Below are positions 30,495-39,757 of a stretch of DNA of 64,000 nucleotides, piece after piece (positions within the stretch are counted from its first letter, which is position 1; every line of letters starts with the position of its first letter). Origin of the DNA: an uncultured Bacteroidota bacterium (GTDB lineage: Bacteria; Bacteroidota; Bacteroidia; Flavobacteriales; Flavobacteriaceae); NCBI GenBank assembly GCA_902561795.1, contig CACERG010000002.1, forward strand, positions 1-64,000, given 5' to 3'. The position numbers and the translations under genes were made by a program. The notes beneath the pieces were generated by a model. It saw nothing but the letters and a program-made list of their open reading frames with translations. It was not told where the DNA came from and did not search any database.

Positions 30495-32114
30495 CTAATT
30501 TCTAGCACTTATTTTTTTTACGTTTTTTAATACTAATAAGTTGATAGGATTTATTTCCATCCCCTCAATATCTTTTTGGACAAAACGCACAACTTGATCA
30601 TAATAAAGTGGTATGATTGGGAAATCACTAAAAGCTAATGAATCCATTTGCTTATATTTTTTAAAACGTAAAGAATCTGAGATAATTACTAATGAATTTT
30701 TATACATTTTATCAAAGTTTAGGTTTTTATAATGCGTGTAATTTGGACCACTAGGTGAAAAGTTAATACTGTTAAAAAGCGAAAGATAGTTTTCGGCATC
30801 TGGATAATCTGCTATCCAACTAGCTCTGAAAAGTTCAAGTTTTCCTGAAGATTTAGCTTGACGTAATGATGCTGTTGGCATTACATCAATTTTAATTTCG
30901 ACACCAATTTTTTGAAACTCTCTTTGTAGATATTCACATAAGTTTAAATAATTAGAATCGGTAGCTAATTTTATAGAAGGCCTCTCTCCAGTCTCTTTTA
31001 TATAATTTTCCACTAATCTTTTTGCTAATTTAGGATCATATTTAATTTCATCATTACTAGTCCCAGGAAGCCCCTTGGGGATAAAGCCTTTTTTCGCTGG
31101 ATAACCTATATTATTTCTTAAGAATGCCACCATCAATTTTCTATCAAATCCTATGTTAAGTGCTTTTCTTATGTTTTTAGATTTGATTGCTGGGTTTTTA
31201 CTACCTAGAAAAATACCTATATATTCGGAATTTAAATAAGGTCCCTTAAGCATATTTATTTTTTCAAAGTATTTACTTCGCAAAGTTCCATCATAATCAA
31301 GTAGTTCATCTTTGTATGACGCATCTAGGGAATTTATAAAATCAAACTTTCCCTGTAAAAAAAGCATAAATTCACTCTGAATATCTGGAATAAATCTTAC
31401 TGAGATTGCATCAAGAAAAGGTAATTTATTGCCGCTTACATCTTTTTCAAAATATTTTTGATTTTTTAATAAAACTAATTTTACATTTTCATCCCATCTC
31501 TTAAAATAAAAAGGACCAGTACCTATTGGGTTGGATCTGAAATTCACTCCATAATAAGTGGTTATTTCCTTTGGTACAACAGAACAATAGCGCATTGTGA
31601 GAAGTCCCAAAAAGGCCGGGAATGGATTTTTTAGGGTAATAGTTAAAATATCTTCTGCTGTTGCTTCGTAATTTTCTACATTCAGGAGAACCCAACTCCC
31701 AGGCGATGCAACAACAGGATCTTTTAAACGATCAAAACTGAAAACAAAATCCTTAGCCTCTACTCTTCTTGTTTTTTTTTCTCCAAAAATTGGTGATTCA
31801 TGAAAGTAAACATCATTACGAAGATAAAATGTATAAGTTAGACCATCAGAACTTATTGACCAGGAGCTAGCGATCTCTGGTTCGATATTTAAATCTTTAT
31901 TCAATTGAACTAAACCATTAAATAATTGATTAATTGGCCATATGTTTTGTGGATTTCTTGAAAATGCTGGATCAAGGGATGTAACATTTCTGTGCTCATT
32001 ATAACGAAATACCGTTCTATTTTCGATATTTTTTGTGTTATTACAACTTAATAGAAAAAAAAATAATGCCAGGTAGAGATAAACCAAATATTGAATAGAA
32101 AGTAGCTTAGGCAT
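30495..32114 (-). CDS. ABC transporter substrate-binding lipoprotein, family 5 (peptide-type)
   Basis: Lipobox FFLLSC; 'LDPAFSRNPQNIWPINQLFNGLVQLNKDLNIEPEIASSWSISSDGLTYTFYLRNDVYFHESP'. Confidence 0.88.
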   Translation of the reverse strand: MPKLLSIQYLVYLYLALFFFLLSCNNTKNIENRTVFRYNEHRNVTSLDPAFSRNPQNIWPINQLFNGLVQLNKDLNIEPEIASSWSISSDGLTYTFYLRNDVYFHESPIFGEKKTRRVEAKDFVFSFDRLKDPVVASPGSWVLLNVENYEATAEDILTITLKNPFPAFLGLLTMRYCSVVPKEITTYYGVNFRSNPIGTGPFYFKRWDENVKLVLLKNQKYFEKDVSGNKLPFLDAISVRFIPDIQSEFMLFLQGKFDFINSLDASYKDELLDYDGTLRSKYFEKINMLKGPYLNSEYIGIFLGSKNPAIKSKNIRKALNIGFDRKLMVAFLRNNIGYPAKKGFIPKGLPGTSNDEIKYDPKLAKRLVENYIKETGERPSIKLATDSNYLNLCEYLQREFQKIGVEIKIDVMPTASLRQAKSSGKLELFRASWIADYPDAENYLSLFNSINFSPSGPNYTHYKNLNFDKMYKNSLVIISDSLRFKKYKQMDSLAFSDFPIIPLYYDQVVRFVQKDIEGMEINPINLLVLKNVKKISARN

Positions 32115-32128
32115 CTAAATTTTGTTAA

Positions 32129-32136
32129 TATATTTG
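32129..32136 (+). promoter_or_regulatory. Candidate Bacteroidetes -7 element (TATATTTG) for mtaB
   Basis: Exact TAnnTTTG 28 bp upstream of the ATG; no convincing -33 element. Confidence 0.35.
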
Positions 32137-32163
32137 CCCTGAATTTACGGCTTTAAAACGGTT

Positions 32164-33516
32164 ATGGAAAAAATTGCTCCTTTTCAAGATAAAAAAAATA
32201 TAAACTTTATAAAAGTTGCTTTTTACACTCTTGGTTGTAAAGTCAATTTTTCTGAAACATCAACTATTTCTAGAGAATTTACTTCTTCACACTATCAGGT
32301 TGTTTCATTTACTTCTTTTGCAGATTTATATGTTATTAATACTTGTTCAGTTACTGAGAATGCTGATAAAGAGCTTAGTTTTCTGGTTAAAAAAGCCCTT
32401 AAAAAAAATCCAAATGCATTTATCGCTGTTATCGGATGTTACGCTCAATTAAAGCCACATGAAATTGCCTCTTTAGATGGTGTAGATTTAGTTCTTGGAG
32501 CAACCGAAAAATTTCAAATAATTGAATTCGTTCAGAACCTTGAAAAAAATAAATCAACACAAGTATATTCCTGTGAAATTGAGGAAGCCAATTTTTATCA
32601 GACTAGTTATTCCATAAATGAAAGATCGAGAGCTTTCTTAAAAATTCAAGATGGTTGTGATTACAAATGTTCATATTGTACTATTCCAAAAGCAAGAGGA
32701 ATTTCTAGAAGTGATTCTTTATTAAATATAATTAATAATGCCCAAAAAATTGCTGATTCCGGTTTAAAAGAAATTGTTCTTACAGGAGTCAACATAGGTG
32801 ATTATGGTAAAGGTGAGTTTGGTAACAAAAAACATGAGCATACATTTTTAGATCTTGTTAAAGCCTTAGAAAATTTAAAATCTGTTTATCGTTTTCGTAT
32901 ATCATCAATTGAACCTAACCTATTGAGTGAAGATATTATCAAGTTCATTGCAAATAGTAAGCGTTTTGTTCCACATTTCCATATTCCATTGCAAAGTGGT
33001 AGTGACAAAATTTTAAAAAGTATGAAACGAAGATATTTATCTTCTCTATACTCTGAAAAAATAAAGCAAATTAGATCCTTAATTCCAGATGCATGTATAG
33101 GTGCTGACGTAATAGTAGGTTATCCAAGTGAAACAGATGAAGATTTTTTAGAGACTTATAACTACATTTCTGGGTTAGAAATTTCTTATCTCCATGTTTT
33201 CACTTATTCAGAAAGGGCTAATACAGATGCAATTAAAATAAAACACAAAGTGGATAAATTAACTCAAAATAAACGAAGTAAAATGTTGAGATCATTATCC
33301 ATAAAAAAACGTCGGTGTTTTTATGAATCCCAGCTTGGGAAAAATTATGAAGTTTTATTTGAAAGTGAGAACAAAAAAGGCTACATAACTGGTTTCACAG
33401 AAAATTATATTAGGGTACGGACACCTTGGAATCCAGCACTGACAAATACTTTGCTAAAAGTAAAGTTGGATAGAATTGATGATGAAGGATTCGTTAGGAT
33501 TAAAAATTATACTTAG
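32164..33516 (+). CDS. mtaB: tRNA t(6)A37 methylthiotransferase MtaB
   Basis: MiaB-type: 'FYTLGCKVNFSET', 'INTCSVTENADKE', radical-SAM 'IQDGCDYKCSYCTIPKARG', 'FHIPLQSGSD'. Confidence 0.92.
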   Translation: MEKIAPFQDKKNINFIKVAFYTLGCKVNFSETSTISREFTSSHYQVVSFTSFADLYVINTCSVTENADKELSFLVKKALKKNPNAFIAVIGCYAQLKPHEIASLDGVDLVLGATEKFQIIEFVQNLEKNKSTQVYSCEIEEANFYQTSYSINERSRAFLKIQDGCDYKCSYCTIPKARGISRSDSLLNIINNAQKIADSGLKEIVLTGVNIGDYGKGEFGNKKHEHTFLDLVKALENLKSVYRFRISSIEPNLLSEDIIKFIANSKRFVPHFHIPLQSGSDKILKSMKRRYLSSLYSEKIKQIRSLIPDACIGADVIVGYPSETDEDFLETYNYISGLEISYLHVFTYSERANTDAIKIKHKVDKLTQNKRSKMLRSLSIKKRRCFYESQLGKNYEVLFESENKKGYITGFTENYIRVRTPWNPALTNTLLKVKLDRIDDEGFVRIKNYT

Positions 33517-33812
33517 AGTTTTATCCCCACTGGAAGCAGTTGTTTATATCTCCGATTAGTTCTTACAAATCTTGCTATTTTGGGTGAGGTTGGAACAACC
33601 CTTAAATTTTTTTCAGAAATAAATTCAAGAACCTTGATAATAAAGGCTTCTTCTAGTTCTTTATTTTCAATTTTTTTAGGGATGTGTAATTTCGTAAGAA
33701 AAATTTTTCTCTCTTGTTCAGAGTACTCTATTCTTGCCAGACTATCTTCAATTTTAACTTCAAACTGTCTTAGGAACTCGTTATTTATCAAAGTTAAATT
33801 CTCCATAATCAC
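33513..33812 (-). CDS. Small GNAT-like N-acetyltransferase-related protein (COG2388 type)
   Basis: 'RIEYSEQERKIFLTKLHIPKKIENKELEEAFIIKVLEFISEKNLRVVPTSPKIARFVRTNRRYKQLL' fits the short GNAT family. Confidence 0.6.
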   Translation of the reverse strand: MIMENLTLINNEFLRQFEVKIEDSLARIEYSEQERKIFLTKLHIPKKIENKELEEAFIIKVLEFISEKNLRVVPTSPKIARFVRTNRRYKQLLPVGIKL

Positions 33813-33817
33813 AATAC

Positions 33818-33851
33818 TTGATTATTTATTTGATGTAGTTGTTTAAATTTG
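33818..33851 (+). promoter_or_regulatory. Candidate promoter: TTG (33818-33820), N23, TAAATTTG (33844-33851)
   Basis: Matches TTG...TAnnTTTG with spacing at the upper limit; upstream of 33912. Confidence 0.4.
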
Positions 33852-33911
33852 TTTTTAGGGATTGCTAAAATACAAAAAATAACAAACAATTAAATGATTT
33901 GAATTGACAAA

Positions 33912-34565
33912 ATGACACCAATTCATATATATTGTATGCCTGGAATGGCTGCAAGTCCAAAAATTTTTGAATATTTAAAATTTCCTACGAATTTTCAAAT
34001 TCATCTTTTGAGTTGGATTCCACCTATAAAGGACGAGCCTCTTAGTGTTTATGCAAAAAGAATGTGTAAACGCGTCATCCACAAAAATCCAATTCTTTTG
34101 GGTGTTTCCTTTGGGGGAATATTGGTTCAGGAAATGGCTAAATATGTTTCAGTTAATAAAATAGTTATAGTATCAAGTATAAAATCTAAGGAAGAACTCC
34201 CATTACCTATGAAAATGGCAAAGAGAACTAATGCGCATAAACTTCTTCCAACACAATGGATTGAAAATATTGATAATTTAGCAATTTTTGCATTTGGTAA
34301 AGGGATTAAAAAGCGTGTTGCACTTTATCAAAGATATCTTTCAGAGCGAAATTCAGAATATTTAGATTGGGCAATTAATGCATTGGTTTGTTGGGATCAA
34401 ATTAAATTTTCAAAAAAACTTGTACATATTCATGGAGACTCTGACTCTGTTTTTCCAATAAAAAACCTTATTAATCCTATTTTCAAAATCAAAGGAGGAC
34501 ATGCAATCATAATTACAGAATCAATTTGGTTCAATAAAGAATTACCAGCATTACTTCAAAAATGA
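33912..34565 (+). CDS. Alpha/beta hydrolase
   Basis: 'HIYCMPGMAASPKIF', nucleophile elbow 'LLGVSFGGILVQEMA', 'HIHGDSDSVFPI', 'GGHAIII'. Confidence 0.8.
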   Translation: MTPIHIYCMPGMAASPKIFEYLKFPTNFQIHLLSWIPPIKDEPLSVYAKRMCKRVIHKNPILLGVSFGGILVQEMAKYVSVNKIVIVSSIKSKEELPLPMKMAKRTNAHKLLPTQWIENIDNLAIFAFGKGIKKRVALYQRYLSERNSEYLDWAINALVCWDQIKFSKKLVHIHGDSDSVFPIKNLINPIFKIKGGHAIIITESIWFNKELPALLQK

Positions 34566-35503
34566 TTATTTTTAGTAAGATGAATTCTTTGATGGTTTCT
34601 ATTGTTAGGACTTATATTTTTCTGATTTTATTATCTTTTGTCTTTATCTTTCGTGCAACAAGTCAAGAATATGAAGTTACTCCAATACAGAATTATAAAA
34701 ATACTCTAAATGTTTTTGCACTTAAACCGCCTAACAATTTAAATTTTTGTGAAGAATATGTACCAATTAACTCTTCTGATATAAGAGAACGCTTTGATAG
34801 AGAATTATTGGTTAATACGTATTGGCAATCAAATATGATGCTCTTGATAAAAAGAGCGAATAAGTGGTTTCCTGTGATTGAAAAAATTTTAAATGAAGAA
34901 GGTATACCAGATGATTTTAAATATTTAGCAGTTATCGAAAGTGGTTTACAAAATTTACGTTCACCAAGAGGAGCAAAGGGATTATGGCAACTGATGCCTT
35001 CTACTGCAAAAGAGTTTGGTTTAGAGGTAAACAGTAATGTTGACGAGCGATATCATGTTGAAAAATCTACTCGAGTAGCTTGTCAATATTTAAAGAAGGC
35101 TAAAAATAAATTTGGAAATTGGACATTAGCAGCAGCCGCTTTTAATAGAGGAATTCATGGTATTCAAAAGGAATTACTTAGACAAAAAGTTAATAGTTAT
35201 TATGATCTTTTACTAAATGATGAAACTAAACGATATGTTTTCCGAATACTTGCAGTTAAAATTATCATGTCTAATCCTAAAAAGTATGGATATATTTTTG
35301 AACAATCTGATTTGTATGAACTCTCACCCTTTAGGATAATTAATTGGGATCTTCCAATTCAGAATATCGCTTCATTTGCTGAGGAACAAGGCATCAATTA
35401 CAAACTTCTGAAAATTTTTAACCCATGGTTAATACAAAATCATTTAAATAACAAGTCAAGAAAAAAATATCAGATAAAAATACCCTTAGTTTGTTGTGAT
35501 TAA
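34562..35503 (+). CDS. Lytic transglycosylase (SLT domain, MltD-like)
   Basis: 'KYLAVIESGLQNLRSPRGAKGLWQLMPSTAKEFGLEVNSNVDERYHVEKSTRVACQYLKKAKNKFGNWTLAAAAFNRG'; true start may be 34580. Confidence 0.9.
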   Translation: MIIFSKMNSLMVSIVRTYIFLILLSFVFIFRATSQEYEVTPIQNYKNTLNVFALKPPNNLNFCEEYVPINSSDIRERFDRELLVNTYWQSNMMLLIKRANKWFPVIEKILNEEGIPDDFKYLAVIESGLQNLRSPRGAKGLWQLMPSTAKEFGLEVNSNVDERYHVEKSTRVACQYLKKAKNKFGNWTLAAAAFNRGIHGIQKELLRQKVNSYYDLLLNDETKRYVFRILAVKIIMSNPKKYGYIFEQSDLYELSPFRIINWDLPIQNIASFAEEQGINYKLLKIFNPWLIQNHLNNKSRKKYQIKIPLVCCD

Positions 35504-36027
35504 ATGCGTTTCATTTGTTGCTGAATAATTTTCATTTGACCTTTCAGCATGCCATGTTTGTCATGTTTTTTGGCCTCGTTTAATAGCTGCTGTGCTTCCC
35601 TTTTTCTTCTTTTTTGTAAATAAATACCTGCAAGACTCATCTTTGCCATAGCAAGGTCGTGATTCATAGATAATCCTAGTTTAATTGCCGTTTTGAAATA
35701 TCTTTCTGCTTGAGTAAGATTTTTTTGTGAATGAATAATTCCAAAGAGATAGTTATAATAACCCTGCTGTTTTCTAACCAAATTTCTTTCAATATTGGGT
35801 ATTCGCATTAACCACTTTTCAGTACCAATAAAGTCTTGTTTTCTCAATCTTAGAAAAGCTAAAAAAATGATTTCGTTTTTGAAATACAAAAGTATTAAAA
35901 GTCCTGAGACAATTATCATCATAATACCATTCCCGATATAATCGTCAATAAATAGATATATAGCATAGGTTAATGATAATGATGCTAAGAATAGTTTTAA
36001 AATTTTTGGAAACATTTTTTTTTTCAA
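35500..36027 (-). CDS. Tetratricopeptide-repeat membrane protein
   Basis: Two N-terminal TM segments, then TPR-like 'AERYFKTAIKLGLSMNHDLAMAKMSLAGIYLQKRRKREAQQLLNEAKK'. Confidence 0.65.
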   Translation of the reverse strand: MKKKMFPKILKLFLASLSLTYAIYLFIDDYIGNGIMMIIVSGLLILLYFKNEIIFLAFLRLRKQDFIGTEKWLMRIPNIERNLVRKQQGYYNYLFGIIHSQKNLTQAERYFKTAIKLGLSMNHDLAMAKMSLAGIYLQKRRKREAQQLLNEAKKHDKHGMLKGQMKIIQQQMKRI

Positions 36028-36066
36028 AGTTAAAAAAAAAGAAAAGCTAAATGTTTTTTATGATGG

Positions 36067-36096
36067 TTGGATGAAAAAAAAGTTGTCGTATATTTG
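36067..36096 (+). promoter_or_regulatory. Candidate rpmH promoter: TTG (36067-36069), N19, TATATTTG (36089-36096)
   Basis: Exact match to the TTG-N17-23-TAnnTTTG Flavobacteriia pattern, 38 bp upstream of rpmH. Confidence 0.65.
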
Positions 36097-36134
36097 GACC
36101 ACTTATGTTGACTTAAAATTCTGTCAAAACAATT

Positions 36135-36293
36135 ATGAAAAGAACATTCCAACCCTCGAAGAGGAAAAGAAAAAATAAGCATGGTTTTAGAGAAAGGATG
36201 GCTACAGCTAGTGGGAGAAAAGTTCTTTCTTCCAGACGTGCAAAGGGCAGAAAAAAGTTGTCAGTTTCTTCTGAACCAAGACACAAAAAATAA
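36135..36293 (+). CDS. rpmH: 50S ribosomal protein L34 (absent from the ORF track because it is only 52 aa)
   Basis: [52 protein letters not shown]. Confidence 0.97.
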   Translation: MKRTFQPSKRKRKNKHGFRERMATASGRKVLSSRRAKGRKKLSVSSEPRHKK

Positions 36294-36314
36294 ATGACAA
36301 AATATTATTTTCAT

Positions 36315-36352
36315 AAAGGTGTTACTTTTTTTATAGGTAACACCTTTTTTTT
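36315..36352 (+). terminator. Intrinsic terminator after rpmH
   Basis: AAAGGTGTTAC ... GTAACACCTTT stem followed by a T run. Confidence 0.85.
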
Positions 36353-36367
36353 ATTTAAATTATAAAC

Positions 36368-39217
36368 ATGCCTAAAGTCAATTCTATCAAAAGTATTCTT
36401 GTTATAGGTTCTGGTCCAATTATTATTGGCCAAGCATGTGAGTTTGATTATTCAGGGTCGCAAGCTTTAAGATCCTTAAGGGAGGATGGTATCAAAACAA
36501 TCCTTATAAATTCTAATCCAGCTACAATCATGACCGATCCTTCTATGGCTGATCATGTCTATCTTAAACCATTAAACACAAAATCTATAATTGAAATTCT
36601 TAAAAAACACAATATTGATGCTGTATTACCAACTATGGGAGGACAAACTGCTCTAAATCTTTGTATTGAAGCAGCAGATAAAGGAATTTGGGAAGATTTT
36701 AATGTAAAAATTATAGGAGTAGATATTGACGCTATTCAGATTACAGAAGATAGAGAAAAATTTAGAGAGTTAATGACTAAGATAGGTGTGGAAATGGCAC
36801 CACAAGCTACAGCTAATTCTTACTTAAGAGGTAAAGAAATTGCTCAGCAATTTGGTTTTCCTCTTGTAATTCGCGCTTCCTATACCCTCGGTGGGGCAGG
36901 AGCTTCTTTTGTTCATAAAGTAGAAGATTTTGATGAATTACTAACTAGAGGTTTAGAAATTTCTCCAATCCATGAGGTAATGATAGATAAAGCATTAATT
37001 GGGTGGAAAGAATACGAGCTCGAGCTGCTAAGAGATAAAAATGATAATGTTGTAATTATATGTACTATTGAAAACATGGATCCGATGGGAATTCATACAG
37101 GTGACTCAATCACTGTTGCACCAGCAATGACTCTTTCGGACAAAACTTTTCAAAGGATGCGTGATATGGCAATCCATATGATGAGAAGTATAGGAGACTT
37201 TGCAGGTGGATGCAATGTTCAGTTTGCAGTAAGTCCTGATGAGAAAGAAGATATTATTGCTATAGAAATTAATCCGCGTGTTTCTAGATCATCTGCTTTG
37301 GCTTCAAAAGCCACAGGCTACCCAATTGCAAAAATTGCTGCTAAACTTGCTATAGGATATAATTTGGATGAGCTTGAAAATCAAATCACTAAATCAACAT
37401 CAGCTTTATTTGAACCAACCTTAGATTATGTAATTGTAAAAATACCTAGATGGAACTTTGATAAATTTGAGGGATCGGATCGTACTTTGGGATTACAAAT
37501 GAAATCTGTTGGAGAGGTTATGGGAATAGGAAGATCTTTCCAAGAAGCACTTCATAAAGCAACCCAATCACTTGAAATAAAAAGAAATGGTCTTGGAGCA
37601 GATGGTAAAGGCTATAGTGATTATGATACAATAATAAGCAAATTAACTTTTGCGAGTTGGGATAGAGTTTTTGTAATTTATGATGCCATTCAAATTGGTA
37701 TTCCGCTCTCGAGAATTCACGAAATCACAAAAATAGATATGTGGTTTTTGAAGCAATATGAAGAGCTATATGAATTAGAGCAACAGATCTCGAAATTTAA
37801 TGTAAGTACGATTGATAGTGCAACGCTTCTCGAAGCAAAGCAGAAAGGTTTTGCTGACCGACAAGTAGCTCATATGTTAAAATGTTTAGAAAGTGAAGTA
37901 TATGACAAAAGAATTGAATATGGTATTAAAAGAGTTTATAAACTTGTTGATACTTGCGCAGCTGAATTTGCTGCAAAAACCCCCTATTATTACTCAACTT
38001 TTGAAGCTAAGGTAAAATTCAAAGGTAAAATCCCCTTAAGTGATAATGAAAGCAAGGTAACAAAACGAAAAAAAATTGTAGTTCTTGGTTCAGGACCCAA
38101 CCGAATAGGACAAGGTATCGAATTTGACTATTGTTGTGTTCACGGAGTTTTAGCTGCAAGTGAGTGTGATTATGAAACGATTATGATCAATTGCAACCCT
38201 GAAACTGTTTCAACTGATTTCGATACGGCCGATAAATTGTATTTTGAACCTGTATTTTGGGAGCACATTTATGATATTATTCAGCATGAAAAACCAGAAG
38301 GTGTTATTGTTCAATTGGGAGGTCAAACTGCATTAAAGCTAGCAGAGAAATTAGACCGCTATGGAGTAAAAATAATTGGAACCAGTTTTAAATCACTTGA
38401 CTTAGCCGAAGATAGAGGGAGTTTTTCTTCACTTTTAAAAGAAAATAAAATTCCATATCCAGAATTTGGAGTTGCCCAAACAGCTGACCAAGCATTAGAA
38501 CTTGCAGAAAAATTAGATTTCCCTATTCTTGTCCGACCCTCTTATGTGTTAGGTGGCCAGGGAATGAAAATAGTAATCAACAAAGAAGATCTTGAAGCTC
38601 ATGTTGTTGATTTACTTCAAAAAATACCAAATAATAAGTTATTACTTGATCACTATCTCGACGGAGCTATTGAGTGCGAAGCTGACGCGATATGTGATGG
38701 AAAAAATGTTCAAATAATCGGTATAATGGAGCATATTGAACCCTGTGGAATTCATTCGGGAGATTCAAATGCGACTTTACCAGTTTTTAATCTTGGTGAA
38801 TATGTAGTTCAGCAGATTAAGGATCATACCCATAAAATAGCTTTGGCACTGAAAACGGTGGGTCTTATAAACATACAATATGCTGTGAAAGAAGATAAAG
38901 TTTATGTTATTGAAGCAAATCCTAGAGCATCTAGAACAGTCCCATTTATAGCTAAGGCTTATAAAGAACCTTATGTTAATTATGCCACTAAAGTAATGTT
39001 AGGGAAAAATAAGGTAATTGATTTCGATTTTAAACCTCAACTTAAAGGATATGCCATAAAACAACCAGTTTTCTCATTCAATAAATTTCCAAACGTTAAT
39101 AAACAATTGGGTCCTGAAATGAAGAGTACGGGAGAGAGTATTTTATTCATAGATAGTTTAAAAGAAGATGAGTTTTATGATTTATATTCAAGAAGGAAAA
39201 TGTACCTAACTAAATAA
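36368..39217 (+). CDS. carB: Carbamoyl-phosphate synthase large subunit
   Basis: 949 aa with duplicated ATP-grasp halves: 'ILVIGSGPIIIGQACEFDYSGSQA', 'VVLGSGPNRIGQGIEFDYCCVH', 'EINPRVSRSSALASKATGYPIA', 'IEANPRASRTVPF'. Confidence 0.96.
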   Translation: MPKVNSIKSILVIGSGPIIIGQACEFDYSGSQALRSLREDGIKTILINSNPATIMTDPSMADHVYLKPLNTKSIIEILKKHNIDAVLPTMGGQTALNLCIEAADKGIWEDFNVKIIGVDIDAIQITEDREKFRELMTKIGVEMAPQATANSYLRGKEIAQQFGFPLVIRASYTLGGAGASFVHKVEDFDELLTRGLEISPIHEVMIDKALIGWKEYELELLRDKNDNVVIICTIENMDPMGIHTGDSITVAPAMTLSDKTFQRMRDMAIHMMRSIGDFAGGCNVQFAVSPDEKEDIIAIEINPRVSRSSALASKATGYPIAKIAAKLAIGYNLDELENQITKSTSALFEPTLDYVIVKIPRWNFDKFEGSDRTLGLQMKSVGEVMGIGRSFQEALHKATQSLEIKRNGLGADGKGYSDYDTIISKLTFASWDRVFVIYDAIQIGIPLSRIHEITKIDMWFLKQYEELYELEQQISKFNVSTIDSATLLEAKQKGFADRQVAHMLKCLESEVYDKRIEYGIKRVYKLVDTCAAEFAAKTPYYYSTFEAKVKFKGKIPLSDNESKVTKRKKIVVLGSGPNRIGQGIEFDYCCVHGVLAASECDYETIMINCNPETVSTDFDTADKLYFEPVFWEHIYDIIQHEKPEGVIVQLGGQTALKLAEKLDRYGVKIIGTSFKSLDLAEDRGSFSSLLKENKIPYPEFGVAQTADQALELAEKLDFPILVRPSYVLGGQGMKIVINKEDLEAHVVDLLQKIPNNKLLLDHYLDGAIECEADAICDGKNVQIIGIMEHIEPCGIHSGDSNATLPVFNLGEYVVQQIKDHTHKIALALKTVGLINIQYAVKEDKVYVIEANPRASRTVPFIAKAYKEPYVNYATKVMLGKNKVIDFDFKPQLKGYAIKQPVFSFNKFPNVNKQLGPEMKSTGESILFIDSLKEDEFYDLYSRRKMYLTK

Positions 39218-39253
39218 TTTAGGATTGACATTATTTTTAAAAACTCAAAATGA

Positions 39254-39757
39254 ATGGGTAAGTTAGATAAGGTTAATATAAAAATGATTTTTGGTTTACT
39301 AACACTTGCTATATTGACTAGACTTTTACCACATCCTCCAAACTTTGCTCCAATAACTAGCATTGCTCTTTTTTCAGGGTTTCATTTTAAAGATAAAAGA
39401 TTTGCAATATTCTTCCCATTATCGTGTATGTTTATAACCGACATTTATCTTGGATTTCATTCTCTTATTCCTATTATATACAGCTGTTTTGCAATCAACA
39501 CTTATATTGGATTTAAATTCAAAAAACTTACTTTACCTTCAGTTTTACTAGCTTCATTTAGTTTTTTTCTAATTAGTAATTTAGGTGTATGGTTTCTTAG
39601 TTACCCTCTAAATTTGACAGGTTTAACTACATGTTTTGTTCTAGCACTTCCTTTTTTTGTTAATTCTCTAAGTGGTGATTTATTTTATAGTTTAGTTCTT
39701 GATTTATCAATAAAAAAAATAAAACAACCAAAGTCTATTTTAATTCGAAGTAATTAA
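39254..39757 (+). CDS. DUF6580-like small integral membrane protein
   Basis: 'TRLLPHPPNFAPITSIALFSGFHFKDKRFAIFFPLSCMFITDIYLGFH' and about five hydrophobic segments. Confidence 0.7.
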   Translation: MGKLDKVNIKMIFGLLTLAILTRLLPHPPNFAPITSIALFSGFHFKDKRFAIFFPLSCMFITDIYLGFHSLIPIIYSCFAINTYIGFKFKKLTLPSVLLASFSFFLISNLGVWFLSYPLNLTGLTTCFVLALPFFVNSLSGDLFYSLVLDLSIKKIKQPKSILIRSN

